The notes under the pieces: model-generated
Database searches by the model: none
What the model saw: only the letters and a program-made list of their open reading frames with translations
Told to the model about the DNA's origin: nothing
Shown: positions 1 to 11,899 of the stretch, in pieces
Layout: each line of letters starts with the position of its first letter
Numbering within the stretch: the first letter of the stretch is position 1
Program-made: the position numbers and the translations under genes
Source of the DNA: Tetradesmus obliquus
Taxonomy: Eukaryota; Chlorophyta; Chlorophyceae; Sphaeropleales; Scenedesmaceae
Direction of reading: 5' to 3'
Assembly (NCBI GenBank): GCA_030272155.1
Contig: CP126203.1
Span: 3,968,001-4,032,000 of the forward strand
Length of the DNA stretch: 64,000 bases

Positions 1-28
1 CTGCTGCTGCTCCTGCTGCTGCCGCCAG

Positions 29-94
29 GTCACCCCTGAGGGCAAGTACCTGGTGAAGGGTGCCGCGCGCATCCAGGTGGACGCGCTGCCGCTG
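29..94 (+). pseudogene. Duplicate of the 5' edge of the 188-346 exon, with acceptor
   Basis: These 66 bases repeat the first 66 bases of the exon at 188 almost exactly, preceded by their own CTG-rich tract and CCAG acceptor. After base 94 the sequence falls into CTG repeat. It could be a usable alternative acceptor or a dead copy. Confidence 0.6.
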
Positions 95-124
95 TTACTG
101 ACCTGCTACTGCTGCGGCTACTGA

Positions 125-129
<5 letters not shown>

Positions 130-182
<53 letters not shown>
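130..182 (+). repeat. (CTG)n run forming the intron 3' end
   Basis: A near-perfect CTG trinucleotide run lies directly upstream of TTTTCAG. It occupies the polypyrimidine-tract position of the intron before the exon at 188. Confidence 0.8.
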
Positions 183-183
<1 letters not shown>

Positions 184-187
184 TCAG

Positions 188-346
188 GTCACCCCCGAGG
201 GCAAGTACCTGGTGAAGGGCGCTGCGCGCATCCAGGTGGACGCGCTGCCGCTGCCCGACGGCTCTGCTGCCGTGGGTGTGAACTACTTCAGGGAGAACAC
301 CAGCTTCATGACCAGCCCAGTCAGCCCAGTGCCGCCATCGGCATAA
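188..346 (+). CDS. 3'-terminal exon of an unrecognised gene
   Basis: This is the last coding exon of a gene whose body lies left of the window. It follows an intron ending in a long CTG run and TTTTCAG, and reads 52 codons to a TAA at 344-346. The peptide opens VTPEGKYLVKGAARIQVDAL and ends SPVSPVPPSA. I do not recognise the family. The reading frame is supported because the copy at 29-94 keeps the same amino acids with synonymous differences, as expected for formerly coding sequence. A TGTAA, the usual green-algal polyadenylation signal, occurs near 908 and again near 990. Confidence 0.6.
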   Translation, partial: VTPEGKYLVKGAARIQVDALPLPDGSAAVGVNYFRENTSFMTSPVSPVPPSA

Positions 347-396
347 TCCTTGAAAAGGATGACGTGCCTGCATTGGTCTGAATGTGGTAGTGTGTA

Positions 397-453
397 GGGG
401 AGAACACCAGCTTCATGACCAGCCCAGTCAGCCCTGTGCCTCCCTCGGCGTAA
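397..453 (+). pseudogene. Degenerate copy of the terminal exon's 3' edge, including stop
   Basis: This stretch repeats the end of the 188-346 exon: ENTSFMTSPVSPVPPSA followed by TAA. It lies 51 bases downstream of the real stop. Confidence 0.6.
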
Positions 454-519
454 TCTGTCATCACGATGACAGCAGTGCTGCGTGCTGGCGTGCTGGGTGT
501 TGCGCCGAGTGTTGCTTGC

Positions 520-564
520 AGCTTCTTGACCAGCACCGCCAGCCATGTGCCGCCCTTGGCATGA
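520..564 (+). pseudogene. Second, more diverged copy of the same exon end
   Basis: It reads SFLTSTASHVPPLA then TGA and aligns to the last 45 bases of the terminal exon with several substitutions. With 29-94 and 397-453 this makes three edge copies around one exon. Confidence 0.45.
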
Positions 565-1659
565 TAAGGAGTTCTGATGTGTTTTACAGTGCAGTCATGG
601 GATCTAGAGATTGTGGGGTCTAGGTTTGTTACAGCGGCGTGTGTCACGCGCAGCCTGCTGAACGTGCAGGTGGTGTTGCATGTGCCACGTGGATGGGCTC
701 CAGTGGATTGCTCGGCGCTCATGTTGCGGCACGCCAGATGTTTGCAGCATTGTGCGGCTGATTCTGGCGTTGCAGCTGTTTGTCAACTTATGTTTGCTGC
801 ACTCCCTCAGCAATTGTAGCGCTGCAGTAGGTTTGCTTGTGTGGCAGCTTGAGTGGTTGAGTTCAAGGTAGTGGGCATGGTTGCTTGTTATCGCCTGCTG
901 CTAGTGTGTAACAGTATATGCAGACACGAACAGTTGCGACTGAACACATCAACAGTAGTAGTGCTACACACACCCAAATAAGCTGTAACGTTGTAAAAAC
1001 CACGGCAGGCTGTTGCTCAGCTGAGCAGGGAGGCCACAAGCCACATATGCATGGCAGGACCATACAGTGGCCTGTACATTGGTGCACCGTCGACCATTGC
1101 CCGTTGGCCTATAATACAGTGTATGTGGTAGTTACCCAGCACCCAATGCACGTTGAGCCGGAATGCACAACGGGCTAGCAGGCAGAGCACATTGCGGTTC
1201 TAATGATGTATCTTATGTGTGTTTGTGTTCTGACTTCTGATTTATTTGTGTGTGTTTGTGTTCTGATTTGTGGATGCAATGCAGGTGCTGCTTGTCTCTC
1301 TGCTCTGCCATCAGCACCACAAGATGGGAACAACGTCCATGCACGTCTACCACGCATGAAAGAAACTATAGTGGACGGTTACATCATTGCGAACATGCTA
1401 GAGCTTGTCAGCGCAGGCTGCCGCCAGGTGTTGTGGTTGTGTCCGATGTTACGTATGGCGCTGTGATTCACAATCCGCTGTGCACAGCAAGCACATACTG
1501 GCTGTTATGCAATAGGCACAATTGGCAGTTCTGGGCGTATTTGCTTCTGCGCGGGTCGCTGGACCGAAGGGCTCTTTCACGTGGTCCTGCTACCTTTTGG
1601 CAGCTCACCATGCGTCACACTCTCTGCATCTTTGCACACAATTGATTCAAACGTACCAA
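565..1659. other. Intergenic stretch, no supported gene
   Basis: This stretch separates the gene ending at 346 from the next gene model. It contains two TGTAA motifs near 908 and 990 that could end the upstream transcript, and GT-rich runs around 1216-1270. Short open frames are present but lack splice support. Confidence 0.5.
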
Positions 1660-2263
1660 ATGTTTCTAGCAATGCCATCCTCGGATGCTGATGCCGCGCC
1701 AGTAAGGCCGCGAGCTGCACCTCCTGCAAGAGGCCTGCCTTCCTTTCGCGTATGGCAAGCACGGCAGCTGCTCGGGCGCGACTTGCTGTGCTGGTGCTTC
1801 ATATTCTGTACCTACATGGTGAGTCAGCTTTGGGTGCGGGTCCGAGGCAGCGTGTGCGGAGCTTGTCTTGCATCCTTGGATGGGCTGCCAGCCATGCACT
1901 GCTGCTGTAGCTGCATTACAGCCTGCACACAGGGGCGTCTGAGTGCATTGGAGGCTTTTGCTTGGCTCTAAAGCAGTCACAGTGTCAAAGAGTACTTTCA
2001 GCAACCTCAAGGCCTCCTGTTGCCTGCAGGCTTTCTTGTACAAGACAGTGCCTCAGGTATGCAGCACAGGCCCAAACACCACCTCCACTCCTCACCCTGA
2101 TCAGCTTGCAGGACAGGCAGCACACTTTCCCAGCAGTGTAACAGGCAGCAACTCTTACAGCAGCTACACAAACGTCAGGGTCTTAGTTGAAGCAGCTGGG
2201 GCCTGCCCTGCAGTGAACACAGGTGATGCTGCAGCATCTGCTGCAACCGGCGGCAGCAGCAGA

Positions 2264-2322
<59 letters not shown>

Positions 2323-3940
2323 AGCCACCTGGCCTCTTGCTTGGCAGCTGGTGTGCGGCCACCTCACCAGCAGCAGTGCCACAGTCAGCGGCCGAGCTGG
2401 CATCACCTTTCTTCCTTCAGTGTTCAAGCCCTTGGCCAAAGCAGCAGAGTCCTGTGCAATGGCTCCTGCAAGCAGCAGCAGCAGCAGCAGCAGCAGCAGT
2501 GGCCTGCTGGGTGCTCTTGTTGGCATATGGCAGAGGATGCAGTGTGCCATGACCTCAGCTGCACTGCTGGCAGCCACCAGGCTTCTGCGTGGTGCATTGA
2601 TTGTGGCACAGGTGAGCATTGCCGCTGCGCCAGCCTTGGCCTGTCTGGGCATCCAGCAGCTCCTCCAGTGGTCTTGCCAGCATGTAAGGTCAGCATTCTG
2701 CTGGTTTCTCAGATTGGAAGATCTGCCCTTGTGCTTGCTGCAGCAGCAGCTTGCGTCACCATCTGCCTCGCCCTTTGCTTCTGTTACCTGATACACTCTG
2801 TGCCTGCTGCTGCTGCTGCTTGTTGTGCAGGGCCTGGCAATCTTCTTTGCCCTGGGCTTCCTGGAACCGGAGATGTCCCACACAGCAGCAACGCCCCTGC
2901 GGCTCAGCCTGTGCCTGCTGCTGCTGGTACCCTTTCCCTGCCCCAACTTTACTGCTCTGCGGGGCATGCTGCCAGGCAGCAGCAGCAGCAGCAGACAGAC
3001 AGAGCATGAAGATCCCTGCGACTGCTGTAGCACCAGCAGCAAAGCAAGCTCTACTGTCTCACGCACCAGCCACAACAGCGACAGCAGCAGCAGCAGCTTG
3101 GTGCAGCCGTTTAACCCGCACGCTTACTGGCAGCGGCCGCTGCTGCGGCAGGCAGTGGTGGTGCTGCAACGGCTGCTGCCAGTGTATATACAGTGCATGA
3201 TGTTGGGAGGGTTGGGGGAGCGGCACCAGGCGTTGAAGTCGATGTACCTCAGCCGGCTGTGGGGCTACATGTATGTGGGCTGGATTGGGTGGATGCTTGT
3301 TGCGGTGAGTGGTGCATAATGATTGTTCTGTTGTGTTACTTTCTTGTGGGGCTACGTGTATATGGGTTGATTGGGTGGGTGCTTGTGGCAGTGAGTGCGC
3401 ACAGAGGTCGTTGTTCAGGTACAGGTTCCCTGCATTTTTCAATGCCCGCATGTGTGCATGTGTAGGACTGCAAAACTAACACAGCATGGCGGTCTTGCAT
3501 TTTAAATCGAGAGCACTTTGCACCACTGTATTCTCTGGTCAGAGGCAATCTTAAAAGAATACTGAAATTCTCTTTGCTGGCGAGCAAGCCAGCAAGCAAG
3601 GCTGGCTAACTTACCAGCAAAGAATCTTTCAATGTAGCAGTGCAGTAGCTTCTTGGTGTACCTGCGTGCCTGCCTACCTGCCTGCCGCCTGCCTGTCTTT
3701 GTGGCCGGCCTGTCTCGTCAAACAAGTGGTTTTCACGCCCTTTACCTTCTAATTGTAACCAATGTGTTTTTCCTGGTGGGCTAATGTCGTCTTAGATGCT
3801 GCCTGTACCTTTTTAAAAGAAAGTGCAACATGTTATGTTCTCCGGCACCTGGCAGGTGCCCTTCAAGCTTCAAGTTGCTGTCAGCTGCCTGGAGTGGCTC
3901 ATCATGCTGGCCACTGCATCCAAGCTCATCCCAGGCCTGC

Positions 3941-3974
<34 letters not shown>

Positions 3975-4125
3975 CATCCCTGGTCTGCCGAGCAGCAGCA
4001 CTGCCGGCAGCATTGCTTTCTTGCTCTACCATTGCCTCGCCAGCTGCATGTTTGTGCTCTTGCTGCCGAGTTTTGGCGTGTGGTGGCTGGAGCAGAGCCA
4101 AAAGGCGAGGTATGCTGCACTGCTG

Positions 4126-4166
<41 letters not shown>

Positions 4167-5563
4167 GCGGCGGCGGCCAAAGCAGCGGCAGCATATGGGA
4201 GACAGTAGCAGTTCCCTTGCAGCTGCACGAGATGTGCCCCGCACTGCAACAGCAGGATCGCTAGCACCTTCTAGTGTCACTAGCGGCAGCAGCAGCATTA
4301 GTCGCTCTGTCATAATGCACAGCAGCAGGAGCAGCAGCATGCGCCTCAGCACTGACAGCGATAGCTCTGCCAAGAGCGCTGCAGCAGCAGCAGTAGCAGC
4401 AGCATTCAGCACCACCAGCAGCAGCGGAGTCCAACTGCTGCGCGACATTGCTTCAAGCCTGCAGCTGGCAGCGCATGCCACTGCTGCTGCTGCTCCTGCA
4501 TCACACAGCAACGCTGGATACGCACCGCAGCAGGTTCCACAACTGACGTCAACCTCCATCTTTGCAGCTGCTGCTGCTGGTGCTGCTCCAGCTGGTACTG
4601 ACCCTGTTACTGGAATAGCAGCACAGCCAGCAACAGCAGCAGCGGCAGCGCTAGGACCCCTCGAGTCTCTCCTAGCAGCCAGCAGCGGCAGCAGCAGCAC
4701 TGCTGTCCTGCCAGACATGCTGCCAGGGCTGAGAGGTTTACTAGGAGCCCATGAGGCAGCAGCAGTGTTTGCAGCAGCAGCAGAGCAAGCGGCTGCTCAC
4801 CAGGCGGGTGGCGGCAGGCGCCCCCGCAGCTACAAGTCTATGGCAGGGACACTGCCTGTCAGCATCAAGGTGAGGCCGGCTTCGCAAAAGTGGATGCAGT
4901 GCGAAAGCTTTTGATAAAGTGGATGCAGTGCAAAAGTGGATGCAGTGCAAAAGCTTGTGATAAAGTGGATGCAGTGCAAAAGCTTGTGATAAAGTGGATG
5001 CAGTGCAAAAGTGGATGCAGTGCAAAAGCTTGTGATAAAGTGGATGCAGTGCAAATGCTTGTGATAAAGTGGATGCAGTGCAAAAGCTTGTGATAAAGTG
5101 GATGCAGTGCAAAAGTCGATGCCGTGCAAAAGCTTGTGATAAAGTGGATGCAGTGCAAAAGCTTGTGATAATGGGGATGCAGTGCAAATGCTTGTGATAA
5201 AGTGGATGCAGTGCAAAAGCTTGTGATAAAGTGGATGCAGTGCAAAAGCTTGTGATAAAGTGGATGCAGTGCAAAAGCTTGTGATAAAGTGGATGCAGTG
5301 CAAACGCTTGTGATAAAGTGGATGCAGTGCGAAAGCTTTTGATAAAGTGGATGCAGTGCAACAGTGGATGCAGTGCAAAAGCTTGTGATAAAGTGGATGC
5401 AGTGCAAAAGCTTGTGATAAGTTTGTTGTGTCATTGTGTAGCAAGAGCAAGAGGAAGCAAATTGATTGGCTACAGCCGCAAGCCTTGTGCGCCAGGTGAG
5501 AGCAACAGCTGTGCAGCTCTCATAATGCGCGGCTGGCTGAATGTGGAAGCTAAACAAAACATG

Positions 5564-5595
<32 letters not shown>

Positions 5596-6194
5596 CGCAG
5601 GTGCACAGTGCCCACCACAGCATGGTGCCGTCCTTGGGACCCCTGCTGAGTCAGGCCCTGCAGCAGCAGCTGCAGCACACACTCTCAGCAGACAGCAGCA
5701 GCAGCAGCGCTGTCTCACCCTTCTACATGCATTCCGCCTGCTTTGCTGGCTGTGTGCAGCTGATTGCAAACGTGTTTGTGCTTCGTGAGCCTGAAGCACG
5801 CTTCAGTGGGCCCCCCCCTGGTGCAGGCTGCAGCAGCAGTAGCAGCCTTGATGAGGGCAGCAAAAGTGGCAGTAACATCAAGAACAGCAGCAAACGGAGC
5901 AGCTCACACAGCCAGCAGGGAAGCGGCAGCGCAATCCAGAATGCATCACATCCACTGCTAGGTGCAGGCGCGACAACAGCAGCTGCTAGCTTGCTGGCTA
6001 AGGCCAGCAGCATGCTCACTGCTGCTGCTGCTGCTGCCACAGATTCTTCAGCAGCAGGAGGCTTTTGGGATGGGCTTGATGCAGCAGCTGAAGGAGTAGA
6101 GGGGCTGGGGCTTGTGCCGCAGCACCTTGATGTCATGGTAGGCTGTGCTGCTGCTTCTACAGGCAACAACAGCAGTAGCAACGGGTCTACCAGG

Positions 6195-6229
<35 letters not shown>

Positions 6230-6316
6230 TAGCCTGCTGCACTGCCAGCCGTGCTGCTTGGTGGCTGATGAGTCTCAGCAGCTGCAGCTGACTGTGGACC
6301 TGTCTTTTGCAGACAG

Positions 6317-6371
<55 letters not shown>

Positions 6372-6771
6372 GCTACTGAGGTGCCTATCCGGCTGCTTGC
6401 AGTGCAGCAAGGTCAGGTCGTGCTGGATGAACGTTTGACAGTGGCAGTGCAGCAGCAGCAGAGTAGGCGTGGCAGAGCTTGTGTCAGGTGAGCGTTTGTG
6501 TTGCTGTCATGACTTGACGCATCGGAACATAGTCGAGATGTTGACCTAACTTTGTGGTTTGATGAGACCTGTATGTCGACTTTGAACATGTCTGTAGCAC
6601 AATCTTGCTTGAGCTTGCACTGTGTAACATTTGCTGCCTTCATTTGTTGCCATCCTGTTGTTGCTGCTGCAGTGTGTCTCTGCCCAGTCTTGCCCCCGGC
6701 CTGGTGCATGTGGCCCTGCTGCCTGTCAGCACCCAACCAGCAGCAGCAGCAGCAGCAGCACCCTGCAGCAC

Positions 6772-6809
<38 letters not shown>

Positions 6810-9800
6810 TTGAGACAATCGCAGCAGCCCCACAGCAGTCGGCAGCAGCAGCAGCACCAGCAAGTGCCGGCTTGCTGCTGCTGCAGCCGCTGCTCGTGCT
6901 GCCAGCACCAGCAGCAGCAGAGCTGCAAGCGTTTAGCCAGGCAGCTACAAAGGATGCAGCAGCAGCACAGGCAAGGCTCACTGGTCAGCACTCAATAGGC
7001 AGCAGCACTGATACAGCTGCAGCAGCAGCATGGGCTACCGTCTCCGCACTCACAACAGACCTAGGCTACCTACTATCAGCAGCTGAAGGCATGGACAGCG
7101 CTAGCAAGGCAACAACAGCAGCAGCAGCCGCAGGGTTGGGCCAGGAAACTGCTGCTGCTGCAGGGCTGCTGCCGGCTGGTGTTGCTGCTGTGCTGAGTCA
7201 CATGGTCCAGCACCTGGCAGCATGGCAGTGCTGGCAGCTGACGCACTTCCTGGTGGAGACGCTGCAGACAGCAGCAGCAGCAGCAGCAGCAGCAGGAGCA
7301 GCAGGAGAGTTGGGCGCAAGCAGATTGCCTGCACATGGTGTAGGGGCGACAGAAGACATGTCAAAAGAGATTACGGCAGCGGCGGCCATGGCCACCAATG
7401 ACAGCGGCAGCAGCAGCAGCAGCAGCAGTGGAATGGCCGGGGTTGCAGATTGCAAGGCAGGAGGTGATTCACTACCTGCTGCAGCCGGCGTGGAGTTTGA
7501 GCCAGACACAAAGCCATCTACAGGTAGCAGCAGCAAGGGTAAAAGCAGCAGCAGCAGCAGCAGCAGCAGCAACGCAAAGCATGCCTCAGAGCACTCAGCC
7601 ACAACAGCAGCTGCTCCTGATCTAGCAGCAGCAGCAGCAGCTGAAGCAGCAAGGCTCTCAAAGGGCAGCAGGCTGGCAGCGGCGCTGAGTCAGCTGTTAT
7701 ATGGCTTCATGAGTAATCCCCTGGAGCTTGCCTTCCTGGATTACATCACACACCAGACGTATGCAGTAGACGCATTTGAGGCGATCTATGCGCTGGCAGT
7801 CGGCCTGAGTGCTAACCTCCTGACAGACGAGCTTCAGGTGCATTGGTCAGCAGCAGCAGCAGCAGCAGGCGCTGAGGGTTTAAATGGTGGAGGGTTTACT
7901 GGTGTGTTTTGGCTTGCAGCCTGGGAGGTTGCCAGCAGGGCAGCAAACTTCCTACTGCTGGTGGTGCCCAACTTTGTGCTGCTGCTCAACAGGCACAGGC
8001 TTGCAAGGGGCGGCAGGTGAGCGATGGGTTTAGACCCAGCTGTTGCCGGTAGTCTAGTGGTTTGTGCAATATGTGTGTGCAGCTGGACAGCTTGGGTTAG
8101 GCATTGGATCTACTCAGAAAAATGGTATGCTATGTCTCGTCTCGCCAGCGCTGCTTCTATGACAGCTGCTGCTGCTGTTGCTGCTGCCATCCGTCATATG
8201 CGCGAGGTTGTCGTTGAGTGCTAAACCACATGCTTACGTCTGCTGCCGCCACATTCTTCCTGGTTGTTTTGACAACTGCAGGCGCGAGAGTGCCATCATG
8301 GCGTGTGAGTGGGCGCTAGCAACCGTGCCGCTGGCCACTGGGCTGGGCCTGATGCGGCACAACAAGTCGGCGGTGGCTATACTGGCCAACCCTGCCCTGG
8401 CTGTTACACTGGCACTATGGGGCTCAGGCTGCTTCAAGGCAGCCTGCCGGCAGGTGAGTGGTAAGGGGGAAGGATACAATAGAATTGGGTGTTTAGACTG
8501 CGCTACCCAGGGGTGGGGTGGCCTGATTTTTCACTTTTTCTAAGTTGTTATAGCTAAGGAAGTTATTTCGGCCGTTTTGGAGGCCAGTACTGCACCCGCC
8601 TCTGCTATTGTAGTGCCTGGAGTCATCCTTGGACTCAGCAAGGAGGGTTCTGGGCGTAACAACAAGAGCTACTAAAGCGACACGGCCCAAACAGAGTTGA
8701 TTGTTATCGAATCATAAGCAGATTTTCGCCTTCTGGCCCGATTCCAAATTGCAAAAAGTGTGCACTCGTTGAGCACTCGTTTCTTGCTTCTACTTGTGCT
8801 GCCGTGATTTTTGCAATTCACATTTGCGCCGCCTTCAGTCAAACTATATATATCTCTAAAAAAGAATAAACCGGGAGACGTGGCGTGGAAGGCACTCTTT
8901 CAGCTGTGGCATCAGTCGTGACGGATCAGTGATTGCTGTGCCCTGCCTGCACCGAAGGCGGGCGTGTCGATGTCATCACGAGCTTGTAAGATCATCCATA
9001 GTAACAAATAAAAGTTTCAGCGGCTTTAGATGGCTCCAGTTGAGGCCTTGAATGAAGTTCTCACTGGTTGTTCCCTGCAGGGAGCTGGTGACGCCCTGGT
9101 TGCCGTGTTAGGACCATAGCGACGGAGCTTTTCAAAAACGAGTCAAAAATGTTTTATCGATGTACAATGTACATCAAATCCTATTCATGACGCCCTGAAG
9201 CCCCACAAAAGCTAATTGTATCCTTCCCCCTTAAAAACACGTGTAGCGGGGTGGTGACACTGTTTTGTTGGGATAACATAATGGTGTGGAATCCTCCTGG
9301 TCGACGCTGCACTGGCTGTGACGCTGGCGCTGTGGGGCTCCGGCTGTTTTAAGGCGGCTTGCCGGCAGGTGAGGGTTGTTACAAATGTGACATATGGGAC
9401 AGGAATGTGACAATTGGCCGTTGCTGCAAAATGCCATGGCTAGCCAATCTGCCCTGGCTGTTACACTGGCACTGTGAAGATCAGGCTGCTTCAGGGCGGC
9501 GTGCCGGCAGGTGAGGGGTTGTTTAATGTGCATGCAGCAGAAGCGCACGTTGTTGCAAAACACAATGCTTGTTTGACAATGTCTGATCCCACACATGTCG
9601 CATGAGTTGACGTAGGCAGGACCCGCTCTCAGGACTCTGCGCAACGTTGCATGACGTTGACCCCGTCCCGCTGCTGCTGCTGCTGCTGCCGCAGATCCGC
9701 GCCCGCCGCCTGCTGCCCTCCATGCTCGCAGAGCTGCTGGGTGCTGTGCTGCTGTCGGTTGATCTGGGCCTGTCACTGCAATTCAGCATCATTCGCTATT

Positions 9801-9882
9801 CTGGCACGACCATAGCTGGCATGGCAACTGCTGCTGTGCTGGAGCTGCGCAGCAGGCGTGCATTCCTGGCACGGCTCACCGG

Positions 9883-9932
<50 letters not shown>

Positions 9933-9955
9933 GTCAAGCCTGCACTGCAGGGTGA
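1660..9955 (+). CDS. Large low-complexity multi-pass membrane protein, 8 exons
   Basis: Phase-consistent exons: 1660-1818, 2030-2683, 2831-3304, 3856-4869, 5601-6487, 6673-8016, 8282-8453 and 9695-9955 (TGA), about 1654 residues. Every junction is GT-AG and phases close throughout. The protein alternates hydrophobic segments (around residues 36-53, 245-265, 280-300, 430-455 and most of 1370-1640) with CAG-encoded runs of Ser, Ala and Gln. It resembles a polytopic membrane protein, but I do not recognise a family and assign no function. The start at 1660 is the first ATG directly ahead of the charged/Pro-rich N-terminus; 1672 is an alternative. Exon 2 could instead end at the GTGAG near 2612. 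A TGTAA lies at 10296-10300. Exons 7 and 8 have degenerate copies downstream. Confidence 0.65.
2253..2321 (+). repeat. CAG run coding poly-Ser in exon 2
   Basis: A CAG/AAG-interrupted trinucleotide run is read as AGC (Ser) here. Similar runs in the same gene are read as CAG (Gln, 4126-4164) and GCA (Ala, 6197-6228), so all three sense frames of the repeat are used within one protein. Confidence 0.8.
4885..5420. repeat. 29-bp minisatellite filling intron 4
   Basis: About 18 tandem units of 29 bp with the core GATAAAGTGGATGCAGTGCA; some units are truncated. It sits wholly inside the intron 4870-5600 of the membrane-protein gene. The antisense strand is open in all three frames, an effect of the repeat period and not a gene. 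Confidence 0.9.
8462..9233. mobile_element. Non-autonomous TIR element in intron 7 (TA target)
   Basis: The sequence TAAGGGGGAAGGATACAAT at 8462-8480 reappears as its exact reverse complement at 9215-9233. If TA is the duplicated target, the element has 17-bp terminal inverted repeats starting AGGGGGAAGG and is about 768 bp long. It carries no ORF worth reporting. It lies eight bases inside intron 7, just after the donor. TA targets are typical of Tc1/mariner-like elements; that assignment is inference. Confidence 0.65.
9307..9368 (+). pseudogene. Copy 1 of exon 7's 3' edge with donor
   Basis: It reads ALAVTLALWGSGCFKAACRQ followed by GTGAGG, as does the end of exon 7 (8392-8453). Differences from exon 7 are mostly at third positions. 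Confidence 0.75.
9442..9510 (+). pseudogene. Copy 2 of exon 7's 3' edge, with internal stop
   Basis: It aligns to 8385-8453 and keeps the CAG/GTGAGG donor, but TGG has become TGA, so the copy cannot be translated through. It lies 74 bases after copy 1 in intron 7. Confidence 0.75.
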
Positions 9956-9978
9956 GGTGTAGCTACGCAACTGGGTGT

Positions 9979-10059
9979 GCGCATTCCTGATGCGGCTGAC
10001 TAGCCAGCAGCAGCAGCAGCAGCAGCAGGGTCAAGCCTGCAGCGGTGCTGAGTGAGGGG
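9979..10059 (+). pseudogene. Copy of exon 8's 3' end after the stop codon
   Basis: It repeats GCATTCCTG...CGGCT..C, a CAG run, GGTCAAGCCTGC and the GTGAGG that close exon 8 (9858-9960), with a shorter CAG run. Confidence 0.6.
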
Positions 10060-11839
10060 TACCTGATGGGATGAGTGTGGCGTCAACGGGTGTATAGCGG
10101 ACCTGTTTTGTGCGTTCAATGAGCGGGGAAAACCAGATGGATGAAGGCCCGGACTCTGGACCTGAACCAAGTGCCGCAGCACCAAGGTCTTACACTTGGT
10201 CATGCTTGCTTGTCATGGTAATGCATTGTGGCTGTTGAGTTCAAACCGCCTGGCAAGTTGCATGTTTTGAGCGCTTGGTGGGCGTGCTGGTGTGTTGTAA
10301 CCTTCTAAGTTGCTGCAGCTAAACTACCTGCTGTGGTGGATTATGATGTGTGTGCAGCTGAGATGTCAACATGCTTGCATGATGCCACAGTGGGCCTTTT
10401 GCAGAGACCTGGGATGTCAAGCAGCATGATGACAACACTTACCCTTAGTATGTGTGCCTGGGGCGATACCTGCGAGTGCTCTCATAAATGACGTGTGCGA
10501 TGGGTGTGCGAGTATGATCGTGGCATGACCGCGTGGCATGTCTGCTGACTGGTTTTTTTGCGCTAATACAAGGTATGCCACAGTAGGTCTTTCGCAGCAG
10601 TGGTCTGGGCTGCCAACTAATTGTGGCAACCAGCCTGATGATCAACCTGCTGGCGATGTGGGGGATTTGGCATGCTTGTACATGCTGGCATTGGTATATG
10701 CATATATGCCATGTGCTTTAGGTGTGCGTCACATGGGGCGGCAGCCAGAGCTTCAGCCAATGCCTGCAGCACCAATAACATTTGGCAGTCAGTAACACAT
10801 ATCCTGCTGTGGTGGCACATGCAGAACTATTGATCGATTGCATGCAGTGCTCTTGATGGTGGTTGATGGTTTAACCCAGGTTGGGCAGTTCTCTACTGTC
10901 AGCAGACTCGTCACGTATTGTCACGTTGGTTTGCGCTAGCAGCTGCCACGTATGCGCTGCAAAACCCCTGTGTAGAGGATGCAACTGGGAGCATAGCTGT
11001 CCTGCAATGCCATGCCAGCCCTCAGTGGCAGCTAATCTGCTTTATGATACGCTGCGGATGCTTCTCTTGCAGCCTTGCATGTAGCTGCACAGCCTCTGTT
11101 GATGATGTTGTTTGGTAAGGTTCTGATGCATGTGACGGTGAAACACGGAACCTGTGCTTGCTGTGGCTTTGAGGGTATGTTGCTTGCAGCATCAATGGGC
11201 CCATATTTTGCTGGTGTCCTCACCCTGTGCCAGGCACAGTCACTGGCAGTGGCTGCAGGAGTGCACATGCCCCCTGGCATAGAGAAGACTTTGAAGAGAG
11301 GAGGAGGATAACTTTTGGCAATTGCAGTGTGCCCTTGCTCGTTGGATATTTCTTGCAATAAATGACGTCATCGGCTGGTGTAGACCCTTACGATCTGTAC
11401 ATAGTTACAAGGTGGCATACACTCTGCTGCCTGGGATGAAGCCTTTCACTGCCTAGTGGTGCAAGAAGTTTTACAAGTACGTAGCACTGCTGAGCCCGCT
11501 GCAAATTGCGCAACGTCATGTTATGAGTTGCCACCAGGAGGGCCCAACGATGGGGTGATGTCACTTGAGGGTATAGCACTGGGGCTGTTTTCTCTTCTTG
11601 CTTGAATGTTGTGGCTGGGCTGGTTGCAGGAGCGGTTGGTCATTCAAGGCTGCAGGCCCTGCATGTAGTATAGCCAGCACTGCTGCAAGATGTTGTTAGG
11701 TGTTGCCAGCATTAATGCCAGCAATATTGCCAGTATTGCCAGCAGTAGCGCCAGCTCCATGCGCTTAAGGTGTTTCCTGCGCTGTTTCAAACGGTGGCGG
11801 CACAGCAAACCTTTGTTGTGGCCTGGCAGCAGCAGCAGC

Positions 11840-11899
11840 AGCACTGGCAGTGCACTGTCCCACTGGCAGTGCGCTGTCCCACTGGCAGTGCGCTGTCCC
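11840..11899. repeat. 20-bp tandem repeat, three units
   Basis: The unit CACTGGCAGTGCGCTGTCCC is repeated three times, the first unit with one substitution. Confidence 0.8.

Noticed and set aside
2164-3075. Minus-strand frame of 303 codons with poly-Leu
   Set aside because: It is antisense to exons 2 and 3 of the membrane-protein gene; the Leu runs are reversed CAG repeats.
4885-5420. CRISPR-like array
   Set aside because: There are no unique spacers; the units are directly adjacent. The context is a eukaryotic intron.
4741-5623. Long overlapping minus-strand open frames rich in HPLYHKLLHCI repeats
   Set aside because: They arise from the 29-bp minisatellite in an intron. All three frames are open and read the same peptide in rotation, so there is no gene.
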